Assembly (NCBI RefSeq): GCF_020085105.1 | Contig: NC_058043.1 | Coordinates: forward strand, 16,978,167-17,042,166 | DNA: 64,000 nt | Source: Siniperca chuatsi | Lineage: Eukaryota > Chordata > Actinopteri > Centrarchiformes > Sinipercidae | Reading direction: 5' to 3' | Shown: piece by piece, positions 38,986 through 52,450 of the stretch | Layout of the letters: the number at the start of each line of letters is the position of its first letter | Numbering within the stretch: the stretch's first letter is position 1 | Made by a program: the position numbers and the translations under genes | The notes under the pieces: generated by a model | Database searches by the model: none | Told to the model about the DNA's origin: nothing | Seen by the model: the letters and a program-made list of their open reading frames with translations, nothing else

Positions 38986-41900
38986 CTGGAGCTATTTAGC
39001 AGAGTTTCAGGAGCAGGACCACACCTCAATCACACCATTCCCATGCATTCCCATAAATACCCACCTAAACCATCTCCTCCTCTTTTGCTCTCGTATTCTG
39101 CACCAGAACCGACATCATGCAGCATTGCCCCGAGCACACTCAGAAAATCTCGTATCATATCTCACACAATTGCCTTCAGATGGAGCAACCAACACAATAA
39201 TTCTAGGATACTCCACCTCTCATCACATTTTTCTACACCAGCAACAGCAGCCTACATCATCCAGGTCAATTTACACCAGGTTGTCAGCGCCTCCTGTCAC
39301 CCAGCCCACCCATTGCCCCGAGCACACTCAGAAAATTGAGCTAACGTTACTACTTCACCCTACAAGAAACTCCATATATCTGCTCATCTCATCTCGAGCA
39401 AGGAATTCATTTCACTATCCCCATCGGACGATGAATTATTCGGACGATTATTCAACACAGTGCTCTTCCGGGAGACATCATCATGCACACCCCAACAACA
39501 CGTTGTAACAGCAGAGTTCACTTTAAAGGGACAGTTCACCATATCCTTCAGCTCAAGACTATAGAAAGGCCAGCAACAGTGAATAACGGGAGTCACCAGA
39601 AACAATCTTGTATCATATCTTACACAATTACCTTCAGATGGAGCAACCAACACAATAATTCTAGGACACTCCACCTCTCATCATGTTTTTCTACACCAGC
39701 AACAGCAGCCAAATCATCCAGGGCAATTTACACCAGGTTGTCAGCGCCTCCTGTCATCCAGCTCCAGCAATCATTGGAATCATCACCATCTATGACGGGC
39801 AAACTCCTACTAATCAGATCAAGGAACCATAACTTAGACAAACTCTTACCGATGCCAGCCTGGAGAAGATCAAAAACAGCTTTCCATCAAGAAAAGCTTC
39901 AGTGCTGTTGCTCTTCCTTCAATGAAGAAATACTCTCCACCTCTGATATAACTCATTCGAGCAGCATATACGCTAACCTCTATAACATTGTGGTTTTCGA
40001 CAGCCACTTCTCACACATGTCGTCACACTCACCTAGCGTTAGGGCACGCCCGTAGGTCATGCCGTAGCTTCCAGTACTTCCTCAAAGGACGCTGATCGGT
40101 GCAAACAAACTGTGGCACAGATGTGCATAGCTTGAAGCCTGGCAAGAGGGATTATCGTGATTTCGTGATCCACGAAGTCCAGCTGCCGAGCAAGGTTAAG
40201 CAACCATGGCAGCTTGCTCTAACTGGGGCTCCTGTCACTGGGGTGCCATCACAGCACAGCACAGCCATGCACAACCACAGCAGTTGGCTTCAGTAGGGGC
40301 CTTCGGCACTGGACAGCCAGTATCTTCCATCTCCCAGCATCAGTACTCCCAGCAGCTAATGTCAGCTAGCAGCTTCAGCACCGGGATGCCAGTGCCCCCT
40401 GGCGCTTACGTCCAGCAACCACAGCAGCCAGCCTTTTCAGAGGAACCTGGCACCGGGATCGCTCCCTTCCAGCAACCACAGCAGCTGGTTAGTTGGGGCA
40501 TTCGAAGATGGGGTGCCAGAGCCCCCTGCCGCCTACTTCCAGCAACTGCTGCAGCTTGCTCTAGACAAGGCTTATGGCACCAGGATGCCAGGATCTTCTG
40601 TCTCCCAGTCCCTGCAGCTTTCGTCAGCTGGAGCCTTCCGCCCCAGGATGCCGGTGCCCAGCTTTCCTCCACAGCCCTCGCAGCACCACGTTCCTTCCAT
40701 ACTTAACTCTGGTCTTCACTCCCAACCTATTCCAGCCCAGCAGGTAACCATCAACTTCACCCCGTCTACATCTTCGTCTTTATCTCCCGTCCTTCTCCAG
40801 TTCCCAGCAGTCTACGCCAACAGATCATACACAGATCTTGCTCTCCTCATCATGCCTTGCCTTCATCAACCACCTACCCACAGATTCCTTGAAGGACACA
40901 AAGGGCACCTCTACTCGAAAGGAAGGAACACCCACAGATTTTGCTTATGCTTTCTTTCTCTTCAGAGATGTGGTTCACAATTTCCCACCTGCCGGCAGGA
41001 AATGGACAATTACATGGCCATCATCCTTAATCTGGCCCTGACTGGAGACAATATTTTCTACCATATCACAGCCACTCTGCCTTCTAAGCCGCAGCCCATC
41101 TTCAGCAGGCCAATGAGGACACATGCCGGGGCACACTTGACAATTAAATTACTGCTGCATCCTCACCACCAATGCAGCCCTGCCATGTTCCTCATCTGGT
41201 GCCTCTTCCTGCTCTATTCTCGCCCACACTAAGCCAATTTCCACCTCAACTCATGCTGTACCAAATACCAACTTCTCTCCCCCCTAAGTCACCTCAACTT
41301 CGCCTACGTATCATTCTCCAAGGGGCGAGCCTTATCTCTCACTTACTATCAATTGCTTTGTATCGTCAATGAATAAACTAACTGTTCCATCTCCCTGGAC
41401 ATTCCAAGCCATGTCGAACTCTGTGTTTGCTTCAAACTTCTTGCCAAATGGAATGGGATCACCATCTTCTACTACCTACATTTGACTCACCCACACGACA
41501 TCCGTCTGTACACTGACCCTGCTCCTTCTGTTGGGTTTGGGGGTTTCTACAATGGAAGATGGTTTACAGTAGAATGACCCTGGAGCTCGCAAGTGAATGC
41601 TACGTTGCTTCCTGCGCTGTCTTTGAAATCTACCCGATAATAGCCGCAGCTAATCCGTGGGGCCACGAACGGTCCTGCAAATTCTCGTAGCCATCCTCTA
41701 ATAACTTCACTTCTCAGAGCACTTCTTCATCAAGAACCAGCTTGAGTCCTTGCCACCTTCCTCTCACTGCTGACTTGCTGTCAGTCTGCATCCGCTATGG
41801 ATGCCATCCAGTACTCTGGTGTTCAGAGTACTGAATTCCTTCAGAATCATGAGCTGCCACCTTGGCTCCCACAACAGCATCCCCGAGCACTTATTACAAA

Positions 41901-42159
41901 TCATGGGCCGTTGGTCCTCTCAAGCATATCACTGCTACATTCGTTCACATATCAAAGATCTCAGACACGCTCAATCTGGTCTCAAGTAACTGGAGGCTTT
42001 TGGGGGTCCGTCATGCCCGGGTGCTACTGCAGATGCCCCACGAGGCTTCTCAACACAAAGCAATAGACAGAAGGAATAGAAGAGTTTAAGCTTCAGTCTC
42101 AGTCTTTTGTTTTCGTATATAAATCTAAATATGTTGATGGTGTGGTCCTTACTAGTGAA
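38986..42159 (+). mobile_element. DIRS-like tyrosine-recombinase retrotransposon relic (copy B, longer)
   Basis: Same insertion point as in copy A. It retains about 1.9 kb missing from A (39196-41098), including a Gln/Pro-rich, possibly gag-like region with degenerate repeats at 40260-40670. The RNase H start ([18 protein letters not shown], about 41514) and the recombinase C-terminus with intact [14 protein letters not shown] (about 41900-41950) are recognisable. Between them it lacks a stretch that A keeps ('[12 protein letters not shown]' to 'IADS'). The two relics are therefore complementary remains of one ancestral insertion. Many stops and shifts; inactive. Confidence 0.8.
40260..40670 (+). 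repeat. Degenerate about 75-90-bp tandem repeat in the DIRS-like element
   Basis: Recurring words CAGCAACCACAGCAG, 'tcagctggagccttc' and 'caccgggatgccagtgcc' in the same order several times. Where the frame is open (40206-40706 and 40513-41232) this gives variants of 'QQPQQLAS.GAFGTGMPVP'. Probably part of the element's first open frame. Confidence 0.6.
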
Positions 42160-42853
42160 TGCATGTTTTTACAGTATTTAAAGTTGCGTTTAAATGTGCA
42201 CAATACATTTGGATAAGTTGGGGTAAAACAAATAAATAATAAGACATTAGCATTCTACCTCTACCAAGGAGGTTGTGTTTTCTGCCCTGTTTGTTTGTCC
42301 CTTAATTAGCACAATATCTCAAAAACTACTAAAAAGACTCAAAGAAATTTGGTTTAAAGTTTAGGCCTAGGGGCATTAAAGAAGTCGGTAGCTTTTGGTG
42401 GAAATTCAGATCCAACAGCAGCACCATGAAACAAATTCTTTTTCTTCTCTTCTCTAGAAAAATCAATCAATGGCAACATCCAATTCTGCCCAACTAAATT
42501 TTCTACCTGTTGGAAATCTTTCGCAAAATATTTTTTGTTTGTACCATATTTTGAAGACATATAAAGGGGAAAAAAAGTTTTTTGATATTTAATGACTACA
42601 TTTTGTAGACCTGACCCATTTGGCTATTTGATACATACACCTATAATTGATTGTCTTTCACTGTGTGTTATGATGCAGATGTAGAACATTTCTATTCATT
42701 AATTCTATCATTAGAATGACAGATTTAGAGGATTGTCCAGCCTTGGTGGAGGTCTGTGCTGAATGAGTGCTTTTTAGTTCAACATGGGTGGTTGGAACCA
42801 TAATTACAAAATTAAAAGGATGGATCAGAACTGGTACAGGAAAAGAAGTTTAC

Positions 42854-44315
42854 CTGCAGGAATCAACATATGTCGGGACTGTTGAGTGAGGAGATAACCA
42901 GTGTAACCAGAACCAGTTCCTGATGACATTTTATAAAAATAAACAATTAAAATTAAGAAATTTTCTGTAAAAGTATACGTTTACAATATGCTATTTGTTA
43001 CAACTGTAGCTATTAATATTCTGAACCTCCCAGAAGAATTAGCCCTGAATATTACACATTTCACATTACTGCAGTCTTTGCTAATATCACAGAAGCGCTT
43101 TGCATTCATCAAAGAAAAAAATCTGATTATAATTTTAACTTTTGTGAGTATAAGAAAACTATTTAAAGAAAATAAGCCCTTTCAAGACAGTTTAATTGTA
43201 ATTATGAAACAGTTCTACATGTCGGTTGTCAATCAGGAAATGTGAAAAAGTAATGCTTTCAAGCTGCAAAAGCAGTAGTCATATCAGAATAGTGCAGATG
43301 TGTAACTGTGTCATACCTCCATTTAAGCCACCAAAACCATGAAAATTATGTTTCCCTGCTTAGAAAGAAAAACACGATAACATGAAATTAAGATACAGTT
43401 GTTAATTTATGTACTAATTTACTTGATAATATACTTGTGCTTTGTAAGTTAGCCTTGCACCCTCCCAAGTATGTCTTAGGGAGGGACGCTCAGGTCACTC
43501 CTTCTTGCTGATCCATAAAGGTTTTTTGTAAAACACATTAAAATGTCAATTGCCTTTGTGCTGTTAAAAAGAAAAGGATGAGGACAAAAAGTTAAAGCTG
43601 GAGTGCAGGACTTTTACATATAAATGAAAATCTGTTGCATTCAAGCCCTTGCCAAATGAGTTCACAAAATGCTGATTAAGCCTATCACTGCCAGGTAAAT
43701 CTCCCTGTATTTCGCAGTATACAGAAATTTTTAATCTAGTTTCAGCGGGGCGGACTGCACTTTATGTCAGCCATCAATGATTGGTTTGCCAGAGCTGAAT
43801 GGAGGAGCAACTGTACAGGAAGGATTACAGTGGAGATTACTGGTGTAGCTTTTCCTTGTTGGAGCTGAAAGAAGAAAAGGGACTGAGGGCAGAAACGCAT
43901 GTCGCGTAACTGCTCTTGGACAGGTAGGTATTTGTAAAATATTTGGAGTAGGCTATGTAGCTATTACATTTACTCTACCTAAATAATGGATTATTGTCTT
44001 GGAACTGTGGAAATTTCGCTGTACTTTTGTAACTATTTCTGAACACAAGCCTACGTCACAAGCACACAACGTTTGTGTAACTGTGTTACTCTCACTGCCA
44101 AAAGGGGAGACAAAAGTTCCACACTGCAGGTTTAAGATACAGTTAGTTATTTACTCATGATGTTTACAAATTATATTGTAGTTCAACATGGGTGGTTGGA
44201 ACCATAAATTAAACCAAAATTAAAAGGATTGATCAGAACTGGTACAGAAAAATAAGTTTACCTGCAGGAATCAACATATCTGGGGAATGTTGAACAAGGA
44301 GATAACCAGGGTTTC
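42854..44315 (-). repeat. Mini-exon region, copy B (three phase 1-1 exons)
   Basis: Transcript order 44262-44315 (54 bp, [17 protein letters not shown]), 43317-43358 (42 bp, [12 protein letters not shown]) and 42854-42919 (66 bp, [10 protein letters not shown]...). Phases as in copy A, but without the extra pair of exons. Confidence 0.75.
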
Positions 44316-47300
44316 CTGATGACATTTATTAGCAATTAATTTTTGCAATAATGAAATGTTAAATTATGAATTGTTCTTAATTATTTCATTGCAAATAATT
44401 AAAATCAATTAGTGAATCAATCAGTTAATCAATTAGTTTATTATTGTTAATTAAGTATCAATCAATCAATGTAAGTGCCACCCACAAACTGTGAACTGGG
44501 AATCTGTTGTTATAAAATGCAATAACTGTATTCATGCATAGTAATTACACCACCTGATACCAAATCATGCAGATGTGTCTTACTCAGATCAAGTAATTGG
44601 CCTGATAAGAGAGAAATGTTGAAAAATAGACATTGGAAACCATTGATTTTTCATTGTGTTTGTTTTGTTCACGTTTGTTTTGCTATACATTTGTGTTATA
44701 CAAATAAACTTGCCTTGACTTGCGTGGCCGTGCTCACCAGCAGGTGTTGCACCTTCTTTGTGTTTATGGAGCACATTGGAAATGTTGAAAAAGAGAAGTT
44801 GGACACTGCTGATTTTGTATTGTGTTTGTTTTGTTCACATTTGTGTTGCTCACCAATAGAAACTCTGCTTCTCACTTGACCTCTCCTCAGGCCTTTGTCA
44901 GACTTGGGTTGACCATGTGCTACAAGAGGTTGCCATGCCTGTGGTGTTTCACCTTCTTTGGGTTTATGGAGCACTTCTGTGTTCTCCCCCAGAGGCTTGG
45001 TGACCACCATGGATGTGAGTGGGGTCACAAAGCTGTACTTCAGCGACAGCTCCAAGGCCTCTTTCTTCACATTCTCCTTCTCAGGTCCAGATAACTGCAG
45101 CCTGTGTCACAAGTATGAACATTTGTTTTAAACATGACAGTTACATTACAGCAAAGTATGGTAAAGTTATATAGCAGCCAATGCTATCTTTTGATACTAT
45201 TTTTGTTGAATCCTCAGTAGCTGTTTGGCTTCCCCAACAATTAATGTGAACCCACACATATACACACATATTACTCCTCTTACTCGTGTCAACTTTCCTC
45301 TTTTGTCAATAAATTAGTGCTGAAATGATTAGTTGATAAATTGTATTAGCATTAGCATTAACGTCAGATTAAGCTAGCTAGCTGCGGCTGATAAAAAAGG
45401 TACAGTTGTCCTTTCTGCCCCCAAAGTACCCGGTCGTCAACTAGAAATGAGAAGTCTGCTTCTGTTTACTTCTGTGTGAAATCAAAGACCCGTTGTTTCA
45501 AAAGTTATACTGCGAATTTCGAGCAACAAATCCGCCACCGTTACCAAAGTAAACTGCATATGTGCCCTGCAACAACGGAAAGCTTGAAAGGCGTAGAAAC
45601 AGTAACTAGAGGGCTTAGCAAACAGTTAATTGATGATAGAAAATTCATCGTCAACAATTTTGATAATCGATTAAATTGCTTAAGTCATAGCAAAATTGCT
45701 AAACATTGTCTGGTTCAAGCTTCTCAAATGAGTAAGGATTTGCTTTGTTTCACTGGATTGTAAATTAAAATTGTTCGGGTTTTGGACTGTTCACCTTGAG
45801 CCCTGGGATATTGTGATAGGCATTTTCCAGTATTTTATATTTTCATATGTCAACTATTATTTTATTCAATAGAAATATGAGGGTTGCAGGCCTTCAACAA
45901 ATTCGTGATTACAAACAAGAACAAAGAGAAAACATGGTCGACATCACACTCACTCTTTCTCCAGAAGCTGTTTGACTGTGAGGTAGGCCCAAACTCTCTG
46001 GATATGGCTGTCAGACACTGTTCCAGTGGACTCCACAGGGGTGTTAGTGTCAGAAAACACCACCCTTGTATTCCTCTGTCATAGTCCAAATGAATTGTTA
46101 TGTGAGTGTACACAGGGACTTTCACAAACCTTTCAGAAGATTACAGCTGATGTGCAGTGTGGATCAATCCTTACCGAAATGGCCACAACTTGTGGAGTGA
46201 AGCTTTCAATGTCGTTGTTAGTGATCTGACCGGCCACAACAATCTCAGAGCCATTATAATACTGGCTGAAGTTAGTCTGGGTTAGATTGGTCCCACCCAC
46301 ATAGATCATTGTCACATCTGTCAACAGAGGAGTGGCCACCTCTTCATAGAAACCCTGTTGACATACAGTATGGACACTGTATGAATGTTTAATCTCTTCA
46401 CAGTCCACCATGATCAATTTTATCTCATGGAAATGTAGCAAATCTATAATGAGGGGGGTGCAAGTGATTTAAAATACCTGCAGCTGTAAATTAGCATCAG
46501 AGTCTTCATAAATCCGTCGTGCCGCACCATTGTTCTGCAGCGACATCTTCTCAAGGAACTCAAAATTGACATCAAAACCAAAACCAAGACAGTAGAGTGG
46601 GAATTTGTCTGCAATAGCCCGTCTTACATTTGACTGTATCATTTCAAGATTTGTCACCCCTGCAAATACACAAGACGGGTGGTTTAAAAGGCAAGTTGAA
46701 CTCAAATTCCCTTACGCAGTACAATCAACAACTATCCTGTGATTAGTAGAAGTTTCAGTGTGTACATAAACACATTTTATACAATTAACTGTAAATAATG
46801 CTAACGTTATTTTCATGTAAAATGTCTGTGATCTTTAAAGACCCCCAAGGGTGGGCTTTAGTTTGGTGACAGGAGAGGGTATTCAGAAAAGACTGTAGTC
46901 AACCCAGCGACAGATCATTTAAAAATGATTATTAAGTATTTGTGTTTGTGCACGTGATTGCGTGCATGTGTATTTTATTGTAACCTGTGGTTGGGTCTCC
47001 ATCGGTGAGAAGTATAAGGATTGGCGCTGAACCTTCTCTGGGATGTGCATTCAGCATACGTGCTCCTTCCAACACCGCTCCGTTAATGTCTGTGGCTGAA
47101 ATGAAACGAAAAATCTTTCATTGGACGCCGTTCTGCTGTCAAATGTTCACATCCCTTAATAAAATATTTTATTAAAAACCTCACCTCCTCTATCTTTAAT
47201 ACCCTGTGCAAATGTCTTGGCACTATCCAGGTTTTCTTGGTTGGCCTGAACAAGTTCTCGTTTCCAGTGAAAAATGTTGCCATCAAAAGTGTGAGACCAA

Positions 47301-49097
47301 AGAAGTCATCTTCTGCCAGGTCATTCAAGATGTGGATTAATGCTATTCGGGTCTGTGCAAAAACATCATTCACACATTAGAACTTTTATTCAAGTAAGAA
47401 ACCATGTGAGAATATTTGTGTACTTCATAAAGTTGTCTGTTAAGTAAATCATAGACATAATAGACTAATTAACTGTCACAAACTAACACTCTTCAAATAC
47501 TGTACCTGTTGTATTTTTCTGCCATGCATTGAGCCACTTTGATCAATAACGAAGACAACATTTTTTGGTATGCGGGGAAGACTAGATGGAGCAAAGTGAT
47601 GAACAAAGTACCCAGCTGATGTCTTGGGGGGAGTAAGAAGAAAGTTTGGTTAGAAAAGATTGTTACAAGGACAGGGGAAGATAAAATATCCATTTCAGTA
47701 AGTATGGTATTTTTTTTTTTAGCTCTTACTGATTACTTACTATGTTCAATGCTAATAGACCATTCAGAGTCAACAGTCTTGCAGGAAATTTACTCTTACT
47801 GTACCTTGATGTCTCCCAGTGAGGTGTCCCTGTTGACATCATAAACAATAACCAGATCTCCATTCATACCCTGATCTCCACAGCTGTCACATGTTTTCTG
47901 TTGGTCCTCTGTCGGGTAGAAATACACCCACGCCTGGAAACAGAAGAAGAATCAGGTTTCATAGACACTTGGTAGACAAATAATGTCAATGAATGAGTTC
48001 TGTTGGTCAAAAGAAGAGTCCTCTGCCTTTCATTAAATTTGATTAGATTCAACCTTATTGTCACTGCACAGTATTGAACACTACTGGTACAGCAAAATGC
48101 AGTTTGGTATCCAACCAGAAAGAGCAAACAGTTGGAAAAGTGGACATAGATATACAGTATATAAAAATGAATGAATGATACTAAGAGATGTGCATCAGAA
48201 TGAGCAATAAGCCAGAATGTATACATATGTATGTATATCCAGTGCCATTGTGGCGCCATGATGTATAGTATACTTAAACATCTGGATATGGGTCAGAATA
48301 AGATAGCAATCAAGTTAAATACAGATCAGAATTTTGCATCACTGCATGCTGTACCTGTTTGTCTGCATGTGTTTTGGTGATGGCATTAGCCAGAGCTTTG
48401 GTGCTCAGCCCTCCTTTAACCTCAATGAAATTGATGCGGCTTTCTCATTAATGTACACATCAACCTGGCATTGAGGAAAAAATAAAATAAAACAGTAAGA
48501 AGCTCTGACCATGGAAGATGTTATTAACCCAGCATTGTTTTCCTGGATGATGATATGATTAGATACCAACAGGAAAGACGCACCTTAAAGTCTTTGACAG
48601 GCTGCATGGGTCGAGCGTGGATTTGCAGCTCGTACTTGCCAAGCTTGCGTTTCAGCAGTTCCTCATATGTGAGTTCAAAGGTGACCTTTTTGTGAGCAGC
48701 CACAGTCACGGAGGTCTTAAATTCCTCGAGGGTCCTCCCTACAGAACTGCAACACAGATGATAATGATAATGATAATCATGGCATTGCAGCAGTGGTTTG
48801 TTTCTGGCTTGTCACCCCTCACAAAATGAAACAATGCCTACTTATGACCCCTCATCACAGGTTATGACCTTAGTGTAGATATGAGTTGGGATGTTTTTCT
48901 TCTCAGATTGTTTAATTTAAAGGATTTTAGAAACCTGAAGATGTGAAAGTAGCCAGTATTTTGCAAGAAAAAAGCAAACATTTGACAAAAGTCAGAAAAA
49001 ATCAGCATAATTTTTATTTTCTTCTCCCATATCCCGAAGGACACACAAGGCTCTTCTACAAAATGGAACAAAGAACCACCTGTATAAGACCTGGTAA

Positions 49098-49446
49098 TAC
49101 ATTTAGAGCTGCAAGGATTAATCAATTAATTGTCAACTATTAAATTAATCACCAACTATTTTGATAATCGATGAATCGGTTTGAGTAAATTTTAAGTAAA
49201 AGTCAAAATTCTGATTCCAGCTTCTTAAATGTGAATATTTGGTGGTTTCTTTACTCCTCTATGACAGTAAACGGAACATCTTTGGGTTGTGGACAAAACA
49301 ACACATTTGAGGACGTCATCTTGGGCTTTGGGAAACACTGATTGACATTTTTCACCATTTTAGATGACATTTTATAAACCAAATAACTAATTGATTAATT
49401 GAGAAAATGATAAATAGATTAGTCGACAATGAAAATAATCGTTAGT
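49098..49446. mobile_element. Teleost hAT-like MITE (copy B)
   Basis: Same position and sequence as 32118-32462 in copy A, just before the exon at 49467. Confidence 0.75.
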
Positions 49447-51204
49447 AAATCCATTGATCCATGTACCTGACAATCCCAGCGCTTTGGCCACGGGCCACGG
49501 CCTCAGTGTACTGCTGCTGAGCTTGCTCCTTAGCTTTCACAACACCATCGTACTCCTGGCCATCTATAAACCTGAAGAAGACCAAGGGAAAGTCTTTGTT
49601 TATACAGGCATACTCCTGAGTCGCCCATGATCAATTTTCATGATTCTTTAATTTATAATTCTTTATGTGCATATTCCCCTAAGTATTCACAGATCATTTT
49701 TGCTTCACACACATTCTGAATTTACTGATGAAGGCGTTCTTGGGAATCCGGACATGGAATTCAACTTCCTTTGACTCGTCCATACGATTGGCCACGCGGC
49801 TTGTGATCACAGTGGTGGCATAACGACTGGTCACTGTGGAGTTGATGTGAAAGCTGTAGATGTCCCAGTCGTCCTGAGCAAATACAGGAGGCATATTTCA
49901 CAATAAAAATGGCTTGGTTGATCTCCCTGGCTGACAACCAGCTGTCCAAACGCCAGATGTTGGTGAAAAACAAAGTGCTGGTGGGCGGCATCAGTGAAAT
50001 CTCATTGGACTAACTGCAGCAACACACCATTTTAGTTATTTTTCATCCAGTGATTTCACATGGCAATGACTTGCTCACCCCCACTATTCTTTAACCTTAA
50101 CATTTACCAAGCCTTAACCCTTTAATTTAATGATTGACATCACAAGGACCAGCTTTCTTTCCCCAAAGGGAGTTGAGTTCCCCAGTGTGACTGTGTAAAC
50201 AGATTGATGGACCCACAACATGAGTAATACACATTCATGCGCTTTTGATATTTATCAAATGCAGAGTTTAATCTGTTGCAACTGACAGAAAGATGCTAAA
50301 ATACAAAAAATCAAGCACAAGCTTCAGATATCTGTTAATTAATCAGCGCTAGAGATAGATATCAAATGATTCAATAGATTCAGTGTCCTTGCAGTGTGGT
50401 GCTCTGTCCTTTAGGTTTTGTGACCTTACCTTGTTTGGTAGTGTGGTAACCAAAGGCAGCAGCAGCCCAAAAACAGTGATTTGCACCAAAGCTCTCTCCA
50501 TGATGGCTCCCACCAGACTGCAACCCAGGCAGCTGAAACTGTCTTTTAAACTCAAACAGGCAAGGGCAGCATTCATGTGTACATAATTTTTTTAAAAGGG
50601 CAAACTCCTCTTTCTCTCTGTCCTCATTCAACAACTCCTGCACTTGCACACGTGACAAAAACACACACACACACACTCTCACAAAAACACACTTTTCCTC
50701 CTCCGCATGCTGCTGGGAATCACACACATATAGCAGAAAACAGAAATCATCGTGCCCCGGGCAATCGGGAATCCTTATTGTTGAGCCCTGTTATGTGAGC
50801 TTTATTGTTGACATTGAGGGTTGGGCCTGCCCACTTTGCCAGGACTTTGTTTCCACACAGGATAAATAAGCAGAAATATATCTGCTTATGCAGCGTTCAA
50901 CGTTAAGGTTTTTTTCAGAAATCTATTTGCCCAAAGTCAGTTTTTACTTGCCCCTATACAAATTGTTTTATTTATCAGCTGTTATCAAATAACAACAAAA
51001 ACTAAAGTTGATTGTCATGTTTAATCTTTATAAATAAAGTAAATGAATCAGAACAAGGACACAGTGTGTCATAGATGCAAAGCAACAAACATTATTGTAT
51101 ATTGAAAATCGTATGACAATCCCCTTCCTATTTAAAGATGGACTCCTTAACTGTGAGTGAGTGTTAATTATTTATCTTTACCCGCTGCCATTTTCTCATG
51201 AGTA

Positions 51205-51846
51205 GGGATGGGTATCGTTAGGATTTTATTGATACTACTATTCTTATCGATGCTCTTATCGGTTCGGTTCTTTATCGATACTCTTATCGTTTTTTTCATT
51301 ACTAAATAATTGCTTTTTAAAAATATGTAATTTTTAAAAAATTCAGAGCAGGATTAGAATTTAATATTTTAAATATAACTAAATGTTGGTTATAGAGCAG
51401 CAATAGTGTTTACAACAGCAAAATCACTATATAAACTCAATTTCACTGGAAACAAATCTAAAATGTCAAATAACATATATTCCTGACATCAAAATACTGA
51501 GTGATACTGATTTAGCCGAGCTACTTCGCTGTGCTTGTGGAAAACATGAAAGACTGCAGATAGAGCAGATTAAAATATTGCTTTCTACATGTTTATGCTT
51601 GTTGAACAGGTGTATTGATAAAGTAAGGCCTTTTACTCGCAGAGGTTTTTACACTTACTTAAATAACAAGCTTAGTTGTTGTCAACTCGAGTAATCTCCA
51701 CCGCGGCCTCTCTGATCTGCTGATTGCGCTCTGTGTGTCGGGGGGACCTCAGCCCAGCCCCCACACAGACAGCAAAAGAGGCTCACTACAGTGATTACTG
51801 ATTTCGCCACGGGGCCCGTTTAATACTGGGTTTCAGTACCCATCCC
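51205..51846. mobile_element. GGGATGGGTA MITE, unit 1 of the tandem duplication
   Basis: Same ends as 34110-34772 (GGGATGGGTATCG ... AGTACCCATCCC), with a small internal deletion after 'ttgctttttaaaaatat'. Confidence 0.7.
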
Positions 51847-52450
51847 AACTTACGAGTGCCCAATTGGTATTTAAGCTCAACAGTGGTAGCTGCTTCCATC
51901 ATCAGCTCCAGAAAAATACATGTTTAATTCTTTTTTACCACTTGCCCAATTGGGCAAGTGAGTTGCTAGATTTATTTGCCCGATGTGGCATTTAACTTGC
52001 CCCGGGCAATCGGGAAATCCTTATTGTTGAGCCCTGTTATGTGAGCTTTATTGTTGACATTGAGGGTTGGGCCTGCCCACTTTGCCAGGACTTTGTTTCC
52101 ACACAGGATAAATAAGCAGAAATATATCTGCTTATGCAGCGTTCAACGTTAAGGTTTTTTTCAGAAATCTATTTGCCCAAAGTCAGTTTTTACTTGCCCC
52201 TATACAAATTGTTTTATTTATCAGCGGTTATCAAATAACAACAAAAACTAAAGTTGATTGTCATGTTTAATCTTTATAAATAAAGTAAATGAATCAGAAC
52301 AAGGACACAGTGTGTCATAGATGCAAAGCAACAAACATTATTGTATATTGAAAATCGTATGACAATCCCCTTCCTATTTAAAGATGGACTCCTTAACTGT
52401 GAGTGAGTGTTAATTATTTATCTTTACCCGCTGCCATTTTCTCATGAGTA

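Larger units (their letters stand above)
35367..50501 (-). pseudogene. ITIH heavy chain-like, tandem copy B, with three single-base frameshifts
   Basis: Same exon plan as copy A: 50430-50501, 49713-49873, 49467-49571, 48584-48746, 48355-48464, 47805-47933, 47506-47622, 47185-47352, 46985-47095, 46478-46659, 46175-46354, 45954-46075, 44854-45101, mini-exons 44262-44315, 43317-43358 and 42854-42919, then 38554-38631, 38019-38126, 37369-37537, 35856-36004, 35597-35680 and 35367-35481. All splice sites are kept. Three exons are one base short of A and C: 48355-48464 (110, not 111), 47185-47352 (168, not 169) and 35597-35680 (84, not 85). The first would end translation shortly after about residue 175, before the vWA domain. 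The signal peptide and VIT exons are intact. Either a young pseudogene or an expressed gene with consensus errors in a collapsed-prone duplicated region; the sequence alone cannot decide. Confidence 0.75.

Noticed and set aside
40406..40672. Minus-strand frame in the DIRS-like element
   Set aside because: Antisense of the Gln/Pro-rich repeat; no independent support.
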